NCBI GenBank assembly: GCA_964523895.1
Contig: CAZGBJ010000029.1
Location: 1-31,176 of the forward strand
Source: UBA7359 sp964523895
GTDB taxonomy: Bacteria; Pseudomonadota; Gammaproteobacteria; Eutrophobiales; Eutrophobiaceae
DNA length: 31,176 nucleotides
Direction of reading: 5' to 3'
Shown: positions 23,398 through 31,176 of the stretch, piece by piece
How positions within the stretch are numbered: the first letter of the stretch is position 1
Layout of the letters: each line of letters starts with the position of its first letter
The notes under the pieces: model-generated
What the model was told of the DNA's origin: nothing
The model's input: only the letters and a program-made list of their open reading frames with translations
Databases searched by the model: none
Program-made: the position numbers and the translations under genes

Positions 23398-24693
23398 ATG
23401 CTTAAACGTCTCGATACAACTTTAGAAGATTTTGATTCTTCATTTCAGTCCTTACTCTCTTCATCAGATGAACCGGATCAATTAGTTGTTGAAACGGTTT
23501 CACAGATTATTGCTGCCGTTCGAACGCGTGGTGATGATGCTTTACTTGAATACACAAATCGTTTTGACCGTCGCTCGATTAAAACTGACGCGCTCGAAAT
23601 TACAAAACAAGATTTAGAGTCTGCCTTAGACCGAATCTCTGGTTCACTACGCAGTAGTCTGGAACACGCAGCAAAACGCATTCGTGAATTTCATGAAAAG
23701 CAAAAGCAAAGTACTTGGACTTATGAAGATGATGAAGGAAATACTCTTGGCCAAAAGATCACGCCATTAGATCGCGTCGGTGTTTATGTTCCGGGAGGGA
23801 AAGCAGCGTATCCCTCTTCGGTATTGATGAATGTGATTCCTGCACATGTTGCCGGTGTTGAAGAGATTATCATGGTAGTACCAACACCAGATGATAATCG
23901 TAACGATTTGGTTTTGGCCGCTGCAGCCATTGCTGGTGTGACACGTGTATTTTCTATCGGTGGAGCACAAGCTGTTGCTGCATTGGCATATGGGACTGAG
24001 TTAGTTCCAAAAGTGGATAAAATTGTTGGGCCAGGAAATATTTATGTGGCAACAGCCAAACGCCAAGTGTTTGGTGTCGTAGGTATCGATATGATTGCCG
24101 GTCCGTCAGAAGTTGTGATTATCAGTGATAGCAGTGCTAATCCTGATTGGGTTGCAATAGATATGTTTGCTCAGGCAGAACATGATGAAGAAGCCAGTGC
24201 AATATTGATTTCAGCGGATGCTGATTTTATTACGCAAGTTGAAAACAGTATAGAAAAGCTCTTGCCTGAAATGGAACGTGCCGAAATTATCAAGGCATCA
24301 TTAACAAATAATGGTGCGTTAATAAAAGTAGACGATCTGAAACAAGCTATCGATCTTGTTAATATTATTGCGCCTGAACATCTAGAACTTGCAGTTTCTA
24401 ATCCGGAAGCGCTATTGGATGACATAAGTCATGCCGGTGCAATCTTTATGGGACATTATTCAGCTGAATCACTGGGTGATTATTGTGCTGGACCAAACCA
24501 TGTTTTACCTACTGCAAGAACGGCACGTTTTTCATCGCCGCTAGGTGTCTATGATTTTCAAAAGCAATCCTCATTGATTAAATGTACTAGTGATTCAGTG
24601 ACGGATATTGCTGAAACAGCTTCTGTCTTAGCGCGTGGTGAAGGTTTGACTGCGCATGCGAGGTCAGCCGAGTATCGTCGCGATTCAAAATAA
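23398..24693 (+). CDS. hisD: Histidinol dehydrogenase
   Basis: Last two oxidations of histidine synthesis, zinc-dependent. The 431-residue length is normal. Visible motifs: VGVYVPGGKAAYPSSVLMN, GGAQAVAALAYGT, KIVGPGNIYVATAKRQVFG, GPSEVVIISD, the AQAEHDEEA metal and base segment, NIIAPEHLEL with the catalytic Glu-His pair, and the GPNHVLPTARTARFSS loop. The ATG at 23398 is the only sensible start. Its leader comes from the repeat element's right end, and no clear Shine-Dalgarno is present beyond a GGG 11 bases upstream. Confidence 0.97.
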   Translation: MLKRLDTTLEDFDSSFQSLLSSSDEPDQLVVETVSQIIAAVRTRGDDALLEYTNRFDRRSIKTDALEITKQDLESALDRISGSLRSSLEHAAKRIREFHEKQKQSTWTYEDDEGNTLGQKITPLDRVGVYVPGGKAAYPSSVLMNVIPAHVAGVEEIIMVVPTPDDNRNDLVLAAAAIAGVTRVFSIGGAQAVAALAYGTELVPKVDKIVGPGNIYVATAKRQVFGVVGIDMIAGPSEVVIISDSSANPDWVAIDMFAQAEHDEEASAILISADADFITQVENSIEKLLPEMERAEIIKASLTNNGALIKVDDLKQAIDLVNIIAPEHLELAVSNPEALLDDISHAGAIFMGHYSAESLGDYCAGPNHVLPTARTARFSSPLGVYDFQKQSSLIKCTSDSVTDIAETASVLARGEGLTAHARSAEYRRDSK

Positions 24694-24708
24694 TAGTTGT
24701 AATTGAAG

Positions 24709-25791
24709 ATGATCGAAGATCAAATCAAAAAGATCATCAAGCCCGCTGTTCTTGAAGCAAAGGCTTATCATGTGCCTGATTCTGATGGCTTAATTAAGCT
24801 GGATGCGATGGAAAACCCCTATGTTTGGTCTGGCGAAATTAAATCAGCATGGTCTGATTATCTGGAAAAAGCTGAACTTAATCGTTATCCGGATGCGAGT
24901 GCGAGTGAATTAAGAAAAAATTTAAGCGCAGCGCTTAGTTTGCCTGACAATACAGCAATGATGTTTGGCAATGGTTCCGATGAACTTATTCAGATTATTT
25001 TGCTGTCATTAAATAAAACATCGAACGTCATTATGGCTCCCGAGCCGGGATTTGTTATGTATCGTTTATTGAGTTCATTACTGGAACTTGATTATGTTGG
25101 TGTGCCGTTAAACGAAGATTTCTCACTTAATCTTTCTGCCATGTTGGAGTCAATAGAAAAAAAACAACCTGCCGTTATTTTTATCGCCTGGCCGAATAAT
25201 CCAACAGGAAATCTATTTGAACAAGACTCTATTGAAACAATTATAAAAGCGGCTCCGGGTCTTGTTGTTATTGATGAGGCTTATCATGTCTTCGCGCAAA
25301 AGAGCATGATGTCTTGTTTGCAACAATACCCAAATGTTTTGTTAATGAGAACTTTATCTAAATTGGGTTTGGCCGGTCTTAGATTAGGCATATTGTTTGG
25401 TGCGTCTGAATGGATTTCAGAATTTGAAAAATTAAGATTGCCATACAATATCGGCACACTTAATCAGCTCAGTGCTAATTTTATTATGCAGAACATTAGT
25501 TTGCTTGAGCAGCAAGCAGGACAGATTCGAAATGATAGAGACAGCTTGTTTAATGACCTTTCAAATATAGAAGGGGTTGAAGCATGGGCTAGCGAAGCAA
25601 ATTTTATTTTATTTAGAGTATCGGAAAAGAGTGCCGACTACGTTCATGCGGAATTGTTGAAACATAAAATATTAATAAAGAAATTACATGGTGCCCATCC
25701 ATTACTGGAAAATTGCTTGCGAGTCACTATAGGTACAGAAGCAGAGAATCAGTCCTTTTTGTCAAAACTGAACGAGATAATGAAGTCATAA
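24709..25791 (+). CDS. hisC: Histidinol-phosphate aminotransferase
   Basis: PLP enzyme that aminates imidazole-acetol phosphate. From the ATG at 24709 it has 360 residues; an in-frame TTG two codons earlier is the alternative. It has LDAMENPY, the FGNGSDELI cofactor loop, WPNNPTGNLF, VIDEAYHVF and the PLP lysine K218 in RTLSKLGLAGLRLG. It lies 15 bases after hisD, so hisG-hisD-hisC form one unit as in Pseudomonas. It is convergent with degS, and both end in a repeat. Confidence 0.95.
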   Translation: MIEDQIKKIIKPAVLEAKAYHVPDSDGLIKLDAMENPYVWSGEIKSAWSDYLEKAELNRYPDASASELRKNLSAALSLPDNTAMMFGNGSDELIQIILLSLNKTSNVIMAPEPGFVMYRLLSSLLELDYVGVPLNEDFSLNLSAMLESIEKKQPAVIFIAWPNNPTGNLFEQDSIETIIKAAPGLVVIDEAYHVFAQKSMMSCLQQYPNVLLMRTLSKLGLAGLRLGILFGASEWISEFEKLRLPYNIGTLNQLSANFIMQNISLLEQQAGQIRNDRDSLFNDLSNIEGVEAWASEANFILFRVSEKSADYVHAELLKHKILIKKLHGAHPLLENCLRVTIGTEAENQSFLSKLNEIMKS

Positions 25792-25805
25792 TTTTTAGAA
25801 ATACT

Positions 25806-25906
25806 TTCTCACGACGTTACGAATGAAAAATAATAGTGTGCGACCGGCATGGATGCCGGAAGTGCAGATTTTGTCTGGAACAAAAATCTGCCAGTAGTCG
25901 TGAGAA
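25806..25906 (+). repeat. About 100-bp hairpin repeat between convergent hisC and degS
   Basis: Bounded by TTCTCACGAC (25806-25815) and GTCGTGAGAA (25897-25906), exact 10-bp inverted repeats. Inside are CCGGC-ATGGAT-GCCGG (25844-25859) and CAGATTTT-GTCTGGAACA-AAAATCTG (25865-25890). The order matches 23289-23334 and the insert in 7331-7375. Between hisC and the left end is ATTTTTAGAAATACTTTC, like the MITE end at 11765-11780. It may serve as a two-way terminator. Confidence 0.7.
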
Positions 25907-25910
25907 GCTA

Positions 25911-27038
25911 TTATTGAGGCATTTGTGCAGCAGGCCGCTGTGCAATTCTCGTAATTAATTCCTGCTGTTCCCAACCTCGCAGTATATTTATTTTTACTTC
26001 GCTACCCGGGACAAGCTCAGTGATAGTTTCAATTGCCTGATCTGGCGAATTTACATCTTTACCATCTATAGCGATCATGATATCTCCAGGTATCAACCCG
26101 GCATTTTCAGCTGGACCATTGCGCATGATAGCAGTGACTAATACGCCACCTGTTTCAAGATTTGCCGATTTGATGATATCAGCACTTAATGTTTGTGCTT
26201 CAATACCTAGCCAACCGCGAACCACTCTGCCATTTTTGATAATTTGATTCAATACATCCAGTGCCTGATTGACTGGCGTGGCAAGACCGATGCCTTCAGA
26301 ACCACCACTACTCGTGACAATGGCCGTATTAATACCAATCAATTCTCCTGCAGCATTGATTAAAGCACCTCCGGAATTGCCCAGATTAATATCAGCATCA
26401 GTCTGAATAAAGTCATCGAAAAAAGAGATCCCACGACGTTTCCTGCTCGTCGCACTGACGATACCCTGAGTGACTGTTTGGCCGAAATTGTACGGATTGC
26501 CTATCGCCAAAACGATGTCACCAATCTTCAGTTCTGCTGAATTACCAATTGGTATCTGAGGCAAATTTTGCATTGGAATCTTTATCACAGCCAAATCAGT
26601 ATCAGCATCGAAACCAATTAATTGGGCTTGAGTCTGTCGGCCATCATTAAGGGTAATGCGAATTTCATTTGCACCCTGAATAACATGTGCGTTGGTGAGG
26701 ATATAACCAGCCGTATTCATGATAACGCCAGAGCCAATCGAGCTATCCCGGCGTTTTTTTGGCATGGTTGGTGCATCTCCAAAAAAGTGTCGAAATAAGG
26801 GATCCTGGAATAATGGATGGCTTCTTTCTTGGTATACTTTACTGGCGTAAACGTTAACAACAGCCGGAGCAGTAGATGCTACTGCATCATTGAAAGAATA
26901 CCGAGTTGATTCTGAGGATGATAAAAAGGAAAGATTAGACAATAAATTGTTAGACGTTAATAATAAAAACAGGAATGCTATCGCTAATCCGTAGGCAGAA
27001 TACTGAAGCATGAAGATTAAATTCTTTTTGAATTGCAT
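25911..27038 (-). CDS. degS: DegS/AlgW-type periplasmic serine protease
   Basis: Membrane-anchored HtrA protease that starts the envelope stress response by cutting the anti-sigma factor (RseA/MucA) when unfolded porin tails bind its PDZ domain. The 375 residues have one N-terminal anchor helix (about 10-28), the protease domain with H118 (LTNAHVI), D148 (DTDLAVIK) and S222 (NLGNSGGALIN), and one PDZ domain (about 275-370). Having one PDZ and an anchor separates it from DegP. The position between hisC and pet genes on the opposite strand matches algW in Pseudomonas. The start at 27038 gives the expected short cytoplasmic tail. Confidence 0.92.
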   Translation of the reverse strand: MQFKKNLIFMLQYSAYGLAIAFLFLLLTSNNLLSNLSFLSSSESTRYSFNDAVASTAPAVVNVYASKVYQERSHPLFQDPLFRHFFGDAPTMPKKRRDSSIGSGVIMNTAGYILTNAHVIQGANEIRITLNDGRQTQAQLIGFDADTDLAVIKIPMQNLPQIPIGNSAELKIGDIVLAIGNPYNFGQTVTQGIVSATSRKRRGISFFDDFIQTDADINLGNSGGALINAAGELIGINTAIVTSSGGSEGIGLATPVNQALDVLNQIIKNGRVVRGWLGIEAQTLSADIIKSANLETGGVLVTAIMRNGPAENAGLIPGDIMIAIDGKDVNSPDQAIETITELVPGSEVKINILRGWEQQELITRIAQRPAAQMPQ

Positions 27039-27180
27039 AATGATTGGAAAATGCTTTAATTCAGTTCTTAAGTGATTATTGATAGATATCTTGTTTATCC
27101 GATAATAAGTTTAACTTAATATATACTAAGAATTAATAATACTGGTATTTAACCCAAACAGTTATCTTACAGAGGCTAAA
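27039..27180. promoter_or_regulatory. Divergent promoter region for degS and petABC
   Basis: These 142 AT-rich bases must start both transcripts. Several -10-like boxes exist for petA (TATACT near 27122-27127, TAATAC near 27137) but no clean -35/-10 pair can be chosen by eye. The petA ribosome-binding site is AGAGG, 8 bases before its ATG. Confidence 0.5.
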
Positions 27181-27771
27181 ATGGATAATAGTAATGTTGA
27201 CAAGAGTCGACGCCGATTTCTGACTGCTGCTGCAACAGTAGTGGGTGGAGTAGGCACCGTAGCTGGCGCAGTACCGTTTATTGCGACTATGGCTCCCAGT
27301 GAAAAAACCAAGGCGGTAGGGGCTCCAGTTGAAATAGACATCAGTAAACTACAGCCAGGCGAACGAATAATTGAAGAATGGCAAGGTAAGCCAGTCTGGG
27401 TTCTCAGACGTACTAAAGAAATGTTGGAAGATATTTCCACGCAGGCGGATGTGGTCAGTGATCCCGCTTCAGATTCCAGCGCTCAGCCAGAATACGCAAA
27501 GAATGAGTATCGAGCTCGGAAAGGTGAATATCTTGTTGTACTAGGTGTTTGTACCCATTTAGGTTGCGCACCTAAATTTATACAAAAAGGCATGGATGAT
27601 AGTGTTTCTGCTGAAAAAGGGGGCTTTTCCTGTCCCTGCCACGGTTCCCGTTTTGATTTAGCCGGTCGTGTTTTCAAGGGTGTCCCGGCACCAACCAACC
27701 TGGTCGTACCTCCCTATAAATTTCTTTCACCCAGCCGTTTGTTAGTTGGCGACGATAGCGAGGCAGTATAA
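27181..27771 (+). CDS. petA: Ubiquinol-cytochrome c reductase iron-sulfur (Rieske) subunit
   Basis: Carries the [2Fe-2S] cluster that takes the first electron from ubiquinol in the bc1 complex. Over 196 residues it has a twin-arginine signal/anchor (SRRRFLTAAATVVGG, about 9-23) and the cluster loops CTHLGC (C124, H126) and CPCHGS (C151, H154), with the disulfide Cys residues C129 and C153. GPAPTNL-type sequence follows (KGVPAPTNLVVPPY). A segment at about 92-107 (DPASDSSAQPEY) is variable in this family. The stop shares a base with the petB start. Confidence 0.97.
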   Translation: MDNSNVDKSRRRFLTAAATVVGGVGTVAGAVPFIATMAPSEKTKAVGAPVEIDISKLQPGERIIEEWQGKPVWVLRRTKEMLEDISTQADVVSDPASDSSAQPEYAKNEYRARKGEYLVVLGVCTHLGCAPKFIQKGMDDSVSAEKGGFSCPCHGSRFDLAGRVFKGVPAPTNLVVPPYKFLSPSRLLVGDDSEAV

Positions 27772-29018
27772 TGGCCAATATCGAAAAACAAGTCGTAGAA
27801 GGGCTAACGGGCTTACGCGATTGGGTCGATGCGCGTTTCCCGTTAGTGAAAAGCTGGAATGAACATCTGGCTAAATATTATGCGCCGAAGAATTTTAATT
27901 TCTGGTATTTCTTTGGTTCTTTGGCCTTATTAGTTCTGGTTATACAGATATTGACCGGTATCTGGTTAACTATGAATTATAAACCATCAGCCGAAGGTGC
28001 TTTTGCCTCAGTCGAATACATTATGCGTGATGTGGAATGGGGCTGGTTTATTCGATATATGCATTCAACCGGTGCTTCGGCATTTTTTGTTGTTATCTTT
28101 TTGCACATGTTTCGTACTTTGCTCTATGGCTCTTATAAGAAACCGCGTGAGTTATTATGGTTATCCGGTATGGCACTTTATTTGGTCATTATGGGCGAAG
28201 CTTTCTTTGGTTATTTATTACCTTGGGGGCAAATGTCATATTGGGGAGCAAAAGTCATTATTTCGCTATTTGGCGCCTTACCCATCATTGGTCCGGATTT
28301 AGCGGAATGGATTCGCGGTGATTTTGTTGTTTCCGATGTCACCTTAAATCGTTTTTTCGCGTTACATGTTATTGCCTTCCCATTACTCATTCTTGGTTTG
28401 GTCGGATTTCATATTCTGGCCTTACATGAAGTGGGTTCGAATAACCCGGATGGCGTCGAAATCAAAAAGAATAAAAATGCAGAAGGTATTCCTTTAGATG
28501 GCATTCCATTTCATCCGTATTACACGGTAAAAGATATTTTTGGTGTCGTGGTCTTTCTAATCTTTTTCTTTGCAGTAGTGTTTTTTACGCCGGAAATGGG
28601 TGGCTATTTTCTAGAACATGCTAATTTTACACCGGCTGATCCATTTACTACGCCGGCACATATTGCACCCGTTTGGTATTTCACCCCGTTTTACGCCATT
28701 TTGCGTGCGGTTCCGGATAAATTGGGTGGTGTTATCGCAATGGGATTGGCAGTTAATATATTCCTGTTGTTGCCATGGCTGGATCGCAGTCCGGTTAAAT
28801 CTATCCGATATCGTGGAATGAATTACCGTATTGCTTTGACGGCGTTTGTTATCAGCTTTGTCTCATTAGGCTGGTTAGGTATGCAGGGAGTGACGCCACT
28901 CTATACCTGGATGGCGCGCTTTTTCTCCGTTGTCTATTTCAGTTTTTTCCTCTTAATGCCATTTTATACTGCATTTGATAATGATAAAGCGGTACCAGAC
29001 AGGGTGACAGACAAATGA
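27771..29018 (+). CDS. petB: Ubiquinol-cytochrome c reductase cytochrome b
   Basis: Membrane core of the bc1 complex with hemes bL and bH. The 415 residues show the paired His ligands in helix B (RYMHSTGASAFF and IFLHMFRTL) and helix D (FFALHVIAFP and LVGFHILALHEVG), the WGQMSYWGAKV Qo segment, and the Qo loop motif PVWY at 300-303. Eight helices are expected and seen as hydrophobic blocks. The more usual PEWY glutamate is Val here, a change reported for other beta- and gammaproteobacteria. The end overlaps petC by 4 bases. Confidence 0.97.
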   Translation: MANIEKQVVEGLTGLRDWVDARFPLVKSWNEHLAKYYAPKNFNFWYFFGSLALLVLVIQILTGIWLTMNYKPSAEGAFASVEYIMRDVEWGWFIRYMHSTGASAFFVVIFLHMFRTLLYGSYKKPRELLWLSGMALYLVIMGEAFFGYLLPWGQMSYWGAKVIISLFGALPIIGPDLAEWIRGDFVVSDVTLNRFFALHVIAFPLLILGLVGFHILALHEVGSNNPDGVEIKKNKNAEGIPLDGIPFHPYYTVKDIFGVVVFLIFFFAVVFFTPEMGGYFLEHANFTPADPFTTPAHIAPVWYFTPFYAILRAVPDKLGGVIAMGLAVNIFLLLPWLDRSPVKSIRYRGMNYRIALTAFVISFVSLGWLGMQGVTPLYTWMARFFSVVYFSFFLLMPFYTAFDNDKAVPDRVTDK

Positions 29019-29764
29019 ATGGATACAATAAACTGCAGAGGATGATACTCGTTATTTTGATGATGGTTTCTGTCAGCGTTTCAGCGGCAGGCGGTTCAAA
29101 ACTAATGCATATGGATGTTGATCTTTCTAATCAGACATCGTTGCAACGCGGTGCAAAAACATTTGTGAATTATTGTTTGAGCTGTCACTCAGCGGCTTTT
29201 ATGCGTTATAACCGCATGGGTAAGGATCTGGGCATTAGTGATGATGTGCTGAAAGCCAATTTTATGTTTGGTACGGATAAAGCAGGTGACACCATGACGA
29301 TTGCAATGCGACAGTCAGATTCAAATAAATTTTTCGGGGTTACTCCGCCGGATTTATCTGTTGTTGCTCGTTCTCGTGGCGCAGATTGGCTCTATAGTTA
29401 CTTCAAAACATTTTATGTTGATGAATCGCGACCTTTTGGTGTAAATAATTTGACATTTAAAGATGTAGGTATGCCGCATGTTTTGTGGCAGCTTCAGGGC
29501 ATGCAACGCTTAACAAAGAGTGATCATGACGATGCAATACATCACATCCCCACTTTTGAAGATCTGGAGTTGATTAGCCCCGGTACTCAAAGTGAAAAAG
29601 AATACGATCGCACAATACGTGACCTGGTCAATTTTATGGTCTATCTAGGTGAGCCAATTAAGCTGAAGCGTACCAAGATTGGAGTCTGGGTCATGGTGTA
29701 TCTCTTTATTCTATTGATCATTACTTATCTGCTTAAAAAAGAATATTGGCGTGACGTACATTAA
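29015..29764 (+). CDS. petC: Ubiquinol-cytochrome c reductase cytochrome c1
   Basis: Passes electrons from the Rieske protein to cytochrome c. Over 249 residues it has a signal peptide (hydrophobic MILVILMMVSVSVSA, cleavage near SAAGG), the heme motif CLSCH at 54-58, the axial Met in FKDVGMPHVLW, PPDLSVVARSRG, and a C-terminal anchor helix (about 222-241) followed by KKEYWRDVH. Separate b and c1 genes differ from the fused arrangement of some Rhizobiales. It completes the three-subunit bc1 operon. Confidence 0.97.
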   Translation: MNGYNKLQRMILVILMMVSVSVSAAGGSKLMHMDVDLSNQTSLQRGAKTFVNYCLSCHSAAFMRYNRMGKDLGISDDVLKANFMFGTDKAGDTMTIAMRQSDSNKFFGVTPPDLSVVARSRGADWLYSYFKTFYVDESRPFGVNNLTFKDVGMPHVLWQLQGMQRLTKSDHDDAIHHIPTFEDLELISPGTQSEKEYDRTIRDLVNFMVYLGEPIKLKRTKIGVWVMVYLFILLIITYLLKKEYWRDVH

Positions 29765-29799
29765 GTTCGTACGGATCCCCCTTATTTTCGAATCTGTAG

Positions 29800-29805
29800 T
29801 ATAAT
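29800..29805 (+). promoter_or_regulatory. -10 box of the sspAB promoter
   Basis: A perfect TATAAT lies 34 bases before the sspA ATG, in the gap after petC. The expected -35 position (about 29777-29782) reads CCCCTT, a poor match, so the promoter may depend on an activator. This is a consensus prediction only. Confidence 0.5.
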
Positions 29806-29838
29806 CCCGCGCTTTCTTAACAGGCTGGAGATTTAATA

Positions 29839-30486
29839 ATGGCAAGTGTCGCCAATCGTCGCTCATTAATGGTTCTTTATTCGGACAGTGTTAGTCCAAT
29901 CGGACATGCTGTACGTATTGTGTTGGCAGAAAAAGATGTCAATGTTGAAATTAATTATATTAATGGTGATGATGACAGACCAGAAGAGTTAAATGATCTA
30001 AATCCTTACAACTCAATTCTGACTCTAATCGACAGGGATCTGGTGCTTTATGATGCGCATATTATTATGGAGTATCTGGATGAACGTTTCCCTCATCCGC
30101 CATTAATGCCTGTTGATCCAGTGAACCGAGCAAGAAATCGCCAATTACGTTATAGAGTAATGCGTGATTTATATTCGGTTGTTGAAGATCTTGAGGGTGA
30201 TAACGAAATAGCTGTAGCGAATGCAAAAAAAGTGTTGCGTGATAATTTGACCGCTATTGCCCCTGCTTTTGCGCAAATGCCTTATTTTATGGCTGAAGAG
30301 TACTCGTTAATTGATTGTTGTGTGGGGCCATTGATGTGGCGTTTATCTCAATACGGAATAAAGTTGCCGATGTCTGCTAAACCATTACAGGAATATGCAG
30401 ACAAGTTATTTGAGCGTGAGGCCTTTCAAATGAGTTTGTCAGCTGTAGAGAAAGAATATAACGAGGAATTAGTTAGCCCGTTATAA
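29839..30486 (+). CDS. sspA: Stringent starvation protein A
   Basis: A GST-fold protein that binds RNA polymerase and alters stress, acid-tolerance and virulence transcription. The 215-residue length is typical. The thioredoxin-like N-terminus (MVLYSDSVSPIGHAVRIVL) lacks a catalytic Cys. The surface motif PHP (P85-H86-P87 in ERFPHPPLMP), needed for function in E. coli SspA, is intact. The all-helical C-terminal domain follows. GGAG stands 9 bases before the ATG. Placement after petABC and before sspB is the usual one. Confidence 0.96.
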   Translation: MASVANRRSLMVLYSDSVSPIGHAVRIVLAEKDVNVEINYINGDDDRPEELNDLNPYNSILTLIDRDLVLYDAHIIMEYLDERFPHPPLMPVDPVNRARNRQLRYRVMRDLYSVVEDLEGDNEIAVANAKKVLRDNLTAIAPAFAQMPYFMAEEYSLIDCCVGPLMWRLSQYGIKLPMSAKPLQEYADKLFEREAFQMSLSAVEKEYNEELVSPL

Positions 30487-30510
30487 AATTTATCTTTGGC
30501 TAACAATGTT

Positions 30511-30930
30511 ATGAAATCAAATCGGCCATACTTGTTACGCGCGCTTTACGACTGGATTTGCAATAATCACTTAACTCCTTATTTGTTAGTTGATGCCAGC
30601 GGCGATGATTTAAGTATTCCCTTTGACTTCGTTGAAGATAACAAAATTGTTTTAAATATTTCTCCGAGTGCTGTGCGTGATCTTGATTTAAGTAATGACT
30701 ATATTAACTTCAAGGCACGTTTCTCTGGACAAAGTATGAATGTCTATTTCCCAATTGAAGCGGTATTGGCAATCTACGCTAATGAGAATGGCCGCGGTAT
30801 GATCTTTCAGGATGAAGAACAGGAAGTTAAAACAGCCAAAGAAACAGTTTCAAATTCTGAAGCAAAAGATCCTAAAGAAAAGAAAGAAGTGAAGAAGAAA
30901 GATCGTTCGCACCTGAAGATTGTTAAATAA
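30511..30930 (+). CDS. sspB: ClpXP adaptor protein SspB
   Basis: Binds ssrA-tagged peptides and hands them to ClpXP. The conserved start of the fold, RPYLLRALYDWICNNHLTPYLLVD, is complete, followed by INFKARFSGQ and the strand VYFPIEAVLAIYANENGRGM. A charged, flexible linker leads to a C-terminal tail ending HLKIVK, matching the ClpX-docking tail (LRVVK in E. coli). I chose the ATG at 30511 (139 residues); an in-frame TTG at 30496 would give 144. Neither has a good ribosome-binding site, so translation may be coupled to sspA, which ends 24 bases upstream of the ATG. Confidence 0.93.
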   Translation: MKSNRPYLLRALYDWICNNHLTPYLLVDASGDDLSIPFDFVEDNKIVLNISPSAVRDLDLSNDYINFKARFSGQSMNVYFPIEAVLAIYANENGRGMIFQDEEQEVKTAKETVSNSEAKDPKEKKEVKKKDRSHLKIVK

Positions 30931-30944
30931 ACAAGCGCCGCGTC

Positions 30945-30964
30945 ATTCCCGTGAAAACGGGAAT
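30945..30964. repeat. dRS3-like palindrome after sspB
   Basis: ATTCCCGT-GAAA-ACGGGAAT, a perfect 8-bp stem with a GAAA loop, 14 bases after the sspB stop and flanked by CGTC and CCAG. It matches the ATTCCC(N8)GGGAAT palindromes spread through many proteobacterial intergenic regions, first named dRS3 in Neisseria. It could also form the sspAB terminator, although no T run follows. Confidence 0.6.
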
Positions 30965-31176
30965 CCAGTCAAACAATAAACTTCATTATTCTTTTTTAAA
31001 TTCTATTTCGCTTTACGCGAGTCTACTGCTCTTTCGCATCCATGCGATCGCAGTATAAGTACATCCATGTAAAAAACTTTTCTTTGCGTGGCCAAAAAGA
31101 AGCTGACCAAGAAAAAGGCCAGGTACGATACACCCACATCGGTAACACATTAATACAAGTACATAGGTAACAGTTT
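30965..31176. repeat. Repeat-filled gap at the window's right end
   Basis: No gene is visible. On the minus strand two ATGGAT-loop hairpins occur, CGC-ATGGAT-GCG (31035-31046, nested in ACTGC/GCAGT) and TAC-ATGGAT-GTA (31060-31071). Next is TTCTTTGCGTGGCCAAAAAG with a following ACCAAGAAAAAGGCC (about 31080-31122), a block of the kind common between genes in gammaproteobacteria. The last 50 bases contain GGTAAC twice and show no open frame of note. Confidence 0.5.

Overview
The window is a stretch of chromosome from an AT-rich gammaproteobacterium outside the Enterobacterales. The evidence is gene content and order: ibaG-murA-hisG-hisD-hisC-(degS)-petABC-sspAB follows the Pseudomonas-type arrangement, and queA-tgt-yajC-secD-secF is the usual gammaproteobacterial order. 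HisG is the short form, and cytochrome b carries PVWY where most families have PEWY. I cannot name the genus. Nearly all genes are housekeeping genes. The unusual parts are one two-gene insertion between tgt and yajC, a substitution in the Mla lipid-transport locus, and a dense set of small palindromic or MITE-like repeats in the gaps.

Layout. 1-142: a possible frameshifted tail of a chemotaxis receptor. 251-779 (minus): RDD membrane protein and tRNA-Glu(CTC). 848-5379: pcnB-folK-deoxynucleoside kinase-panB-panC-panD, mostly with overlapping ends, giving the RNA 3'-end, folate and pantothenate steps. 5496-7014: a CinA/MoaB-domain protein and a hemolysin III family membrane protein. 7046-7130 (minus): tRNA-Leu(CAA), followed by a repeat-filled gap with broken tRNA-Leu pieces. 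7469-9682: queA and tgt (queuosine tRNA modification). 9882-11689: a DUF692/MNIO enzyme overlapping a 305-residue partner of unknown family, a likely peptide- or protein-modifying pair. 11852-15048: yajC-secD-secF. 15060-17191: pdxB-purN-gloA. 17292-22322: an RND/MMPL exporter, MlaC-like lipid carrier, ibaG and murA, with no mlaFEDB. 22557-25791: hisG-hisD-hisC. 25911-27038 (minus): DegS-type envelope stress protease. 27181-29764: petABC (cytochrome bc1). 29839-30930: sspA-sspB. 30931-31176: repeats only.

Two repeat systems stand out. One is a MITE of about 140 bp (9693-9834 and 22323-22464, opposite orientations) with GGGT...ACCC ends, plus end fragments at 11745-11777 and about 25791. The MNIO pair lies between one full copy and one end fragment. 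The other is a family of hairpins with conserved loops (ATGGAT and GTCTGGAACA) on stems whose sequence changes from copy to copy, found at five loci. One 208-bp element carrying both hairpins supplies the hisG stop codon and the hisD leader.
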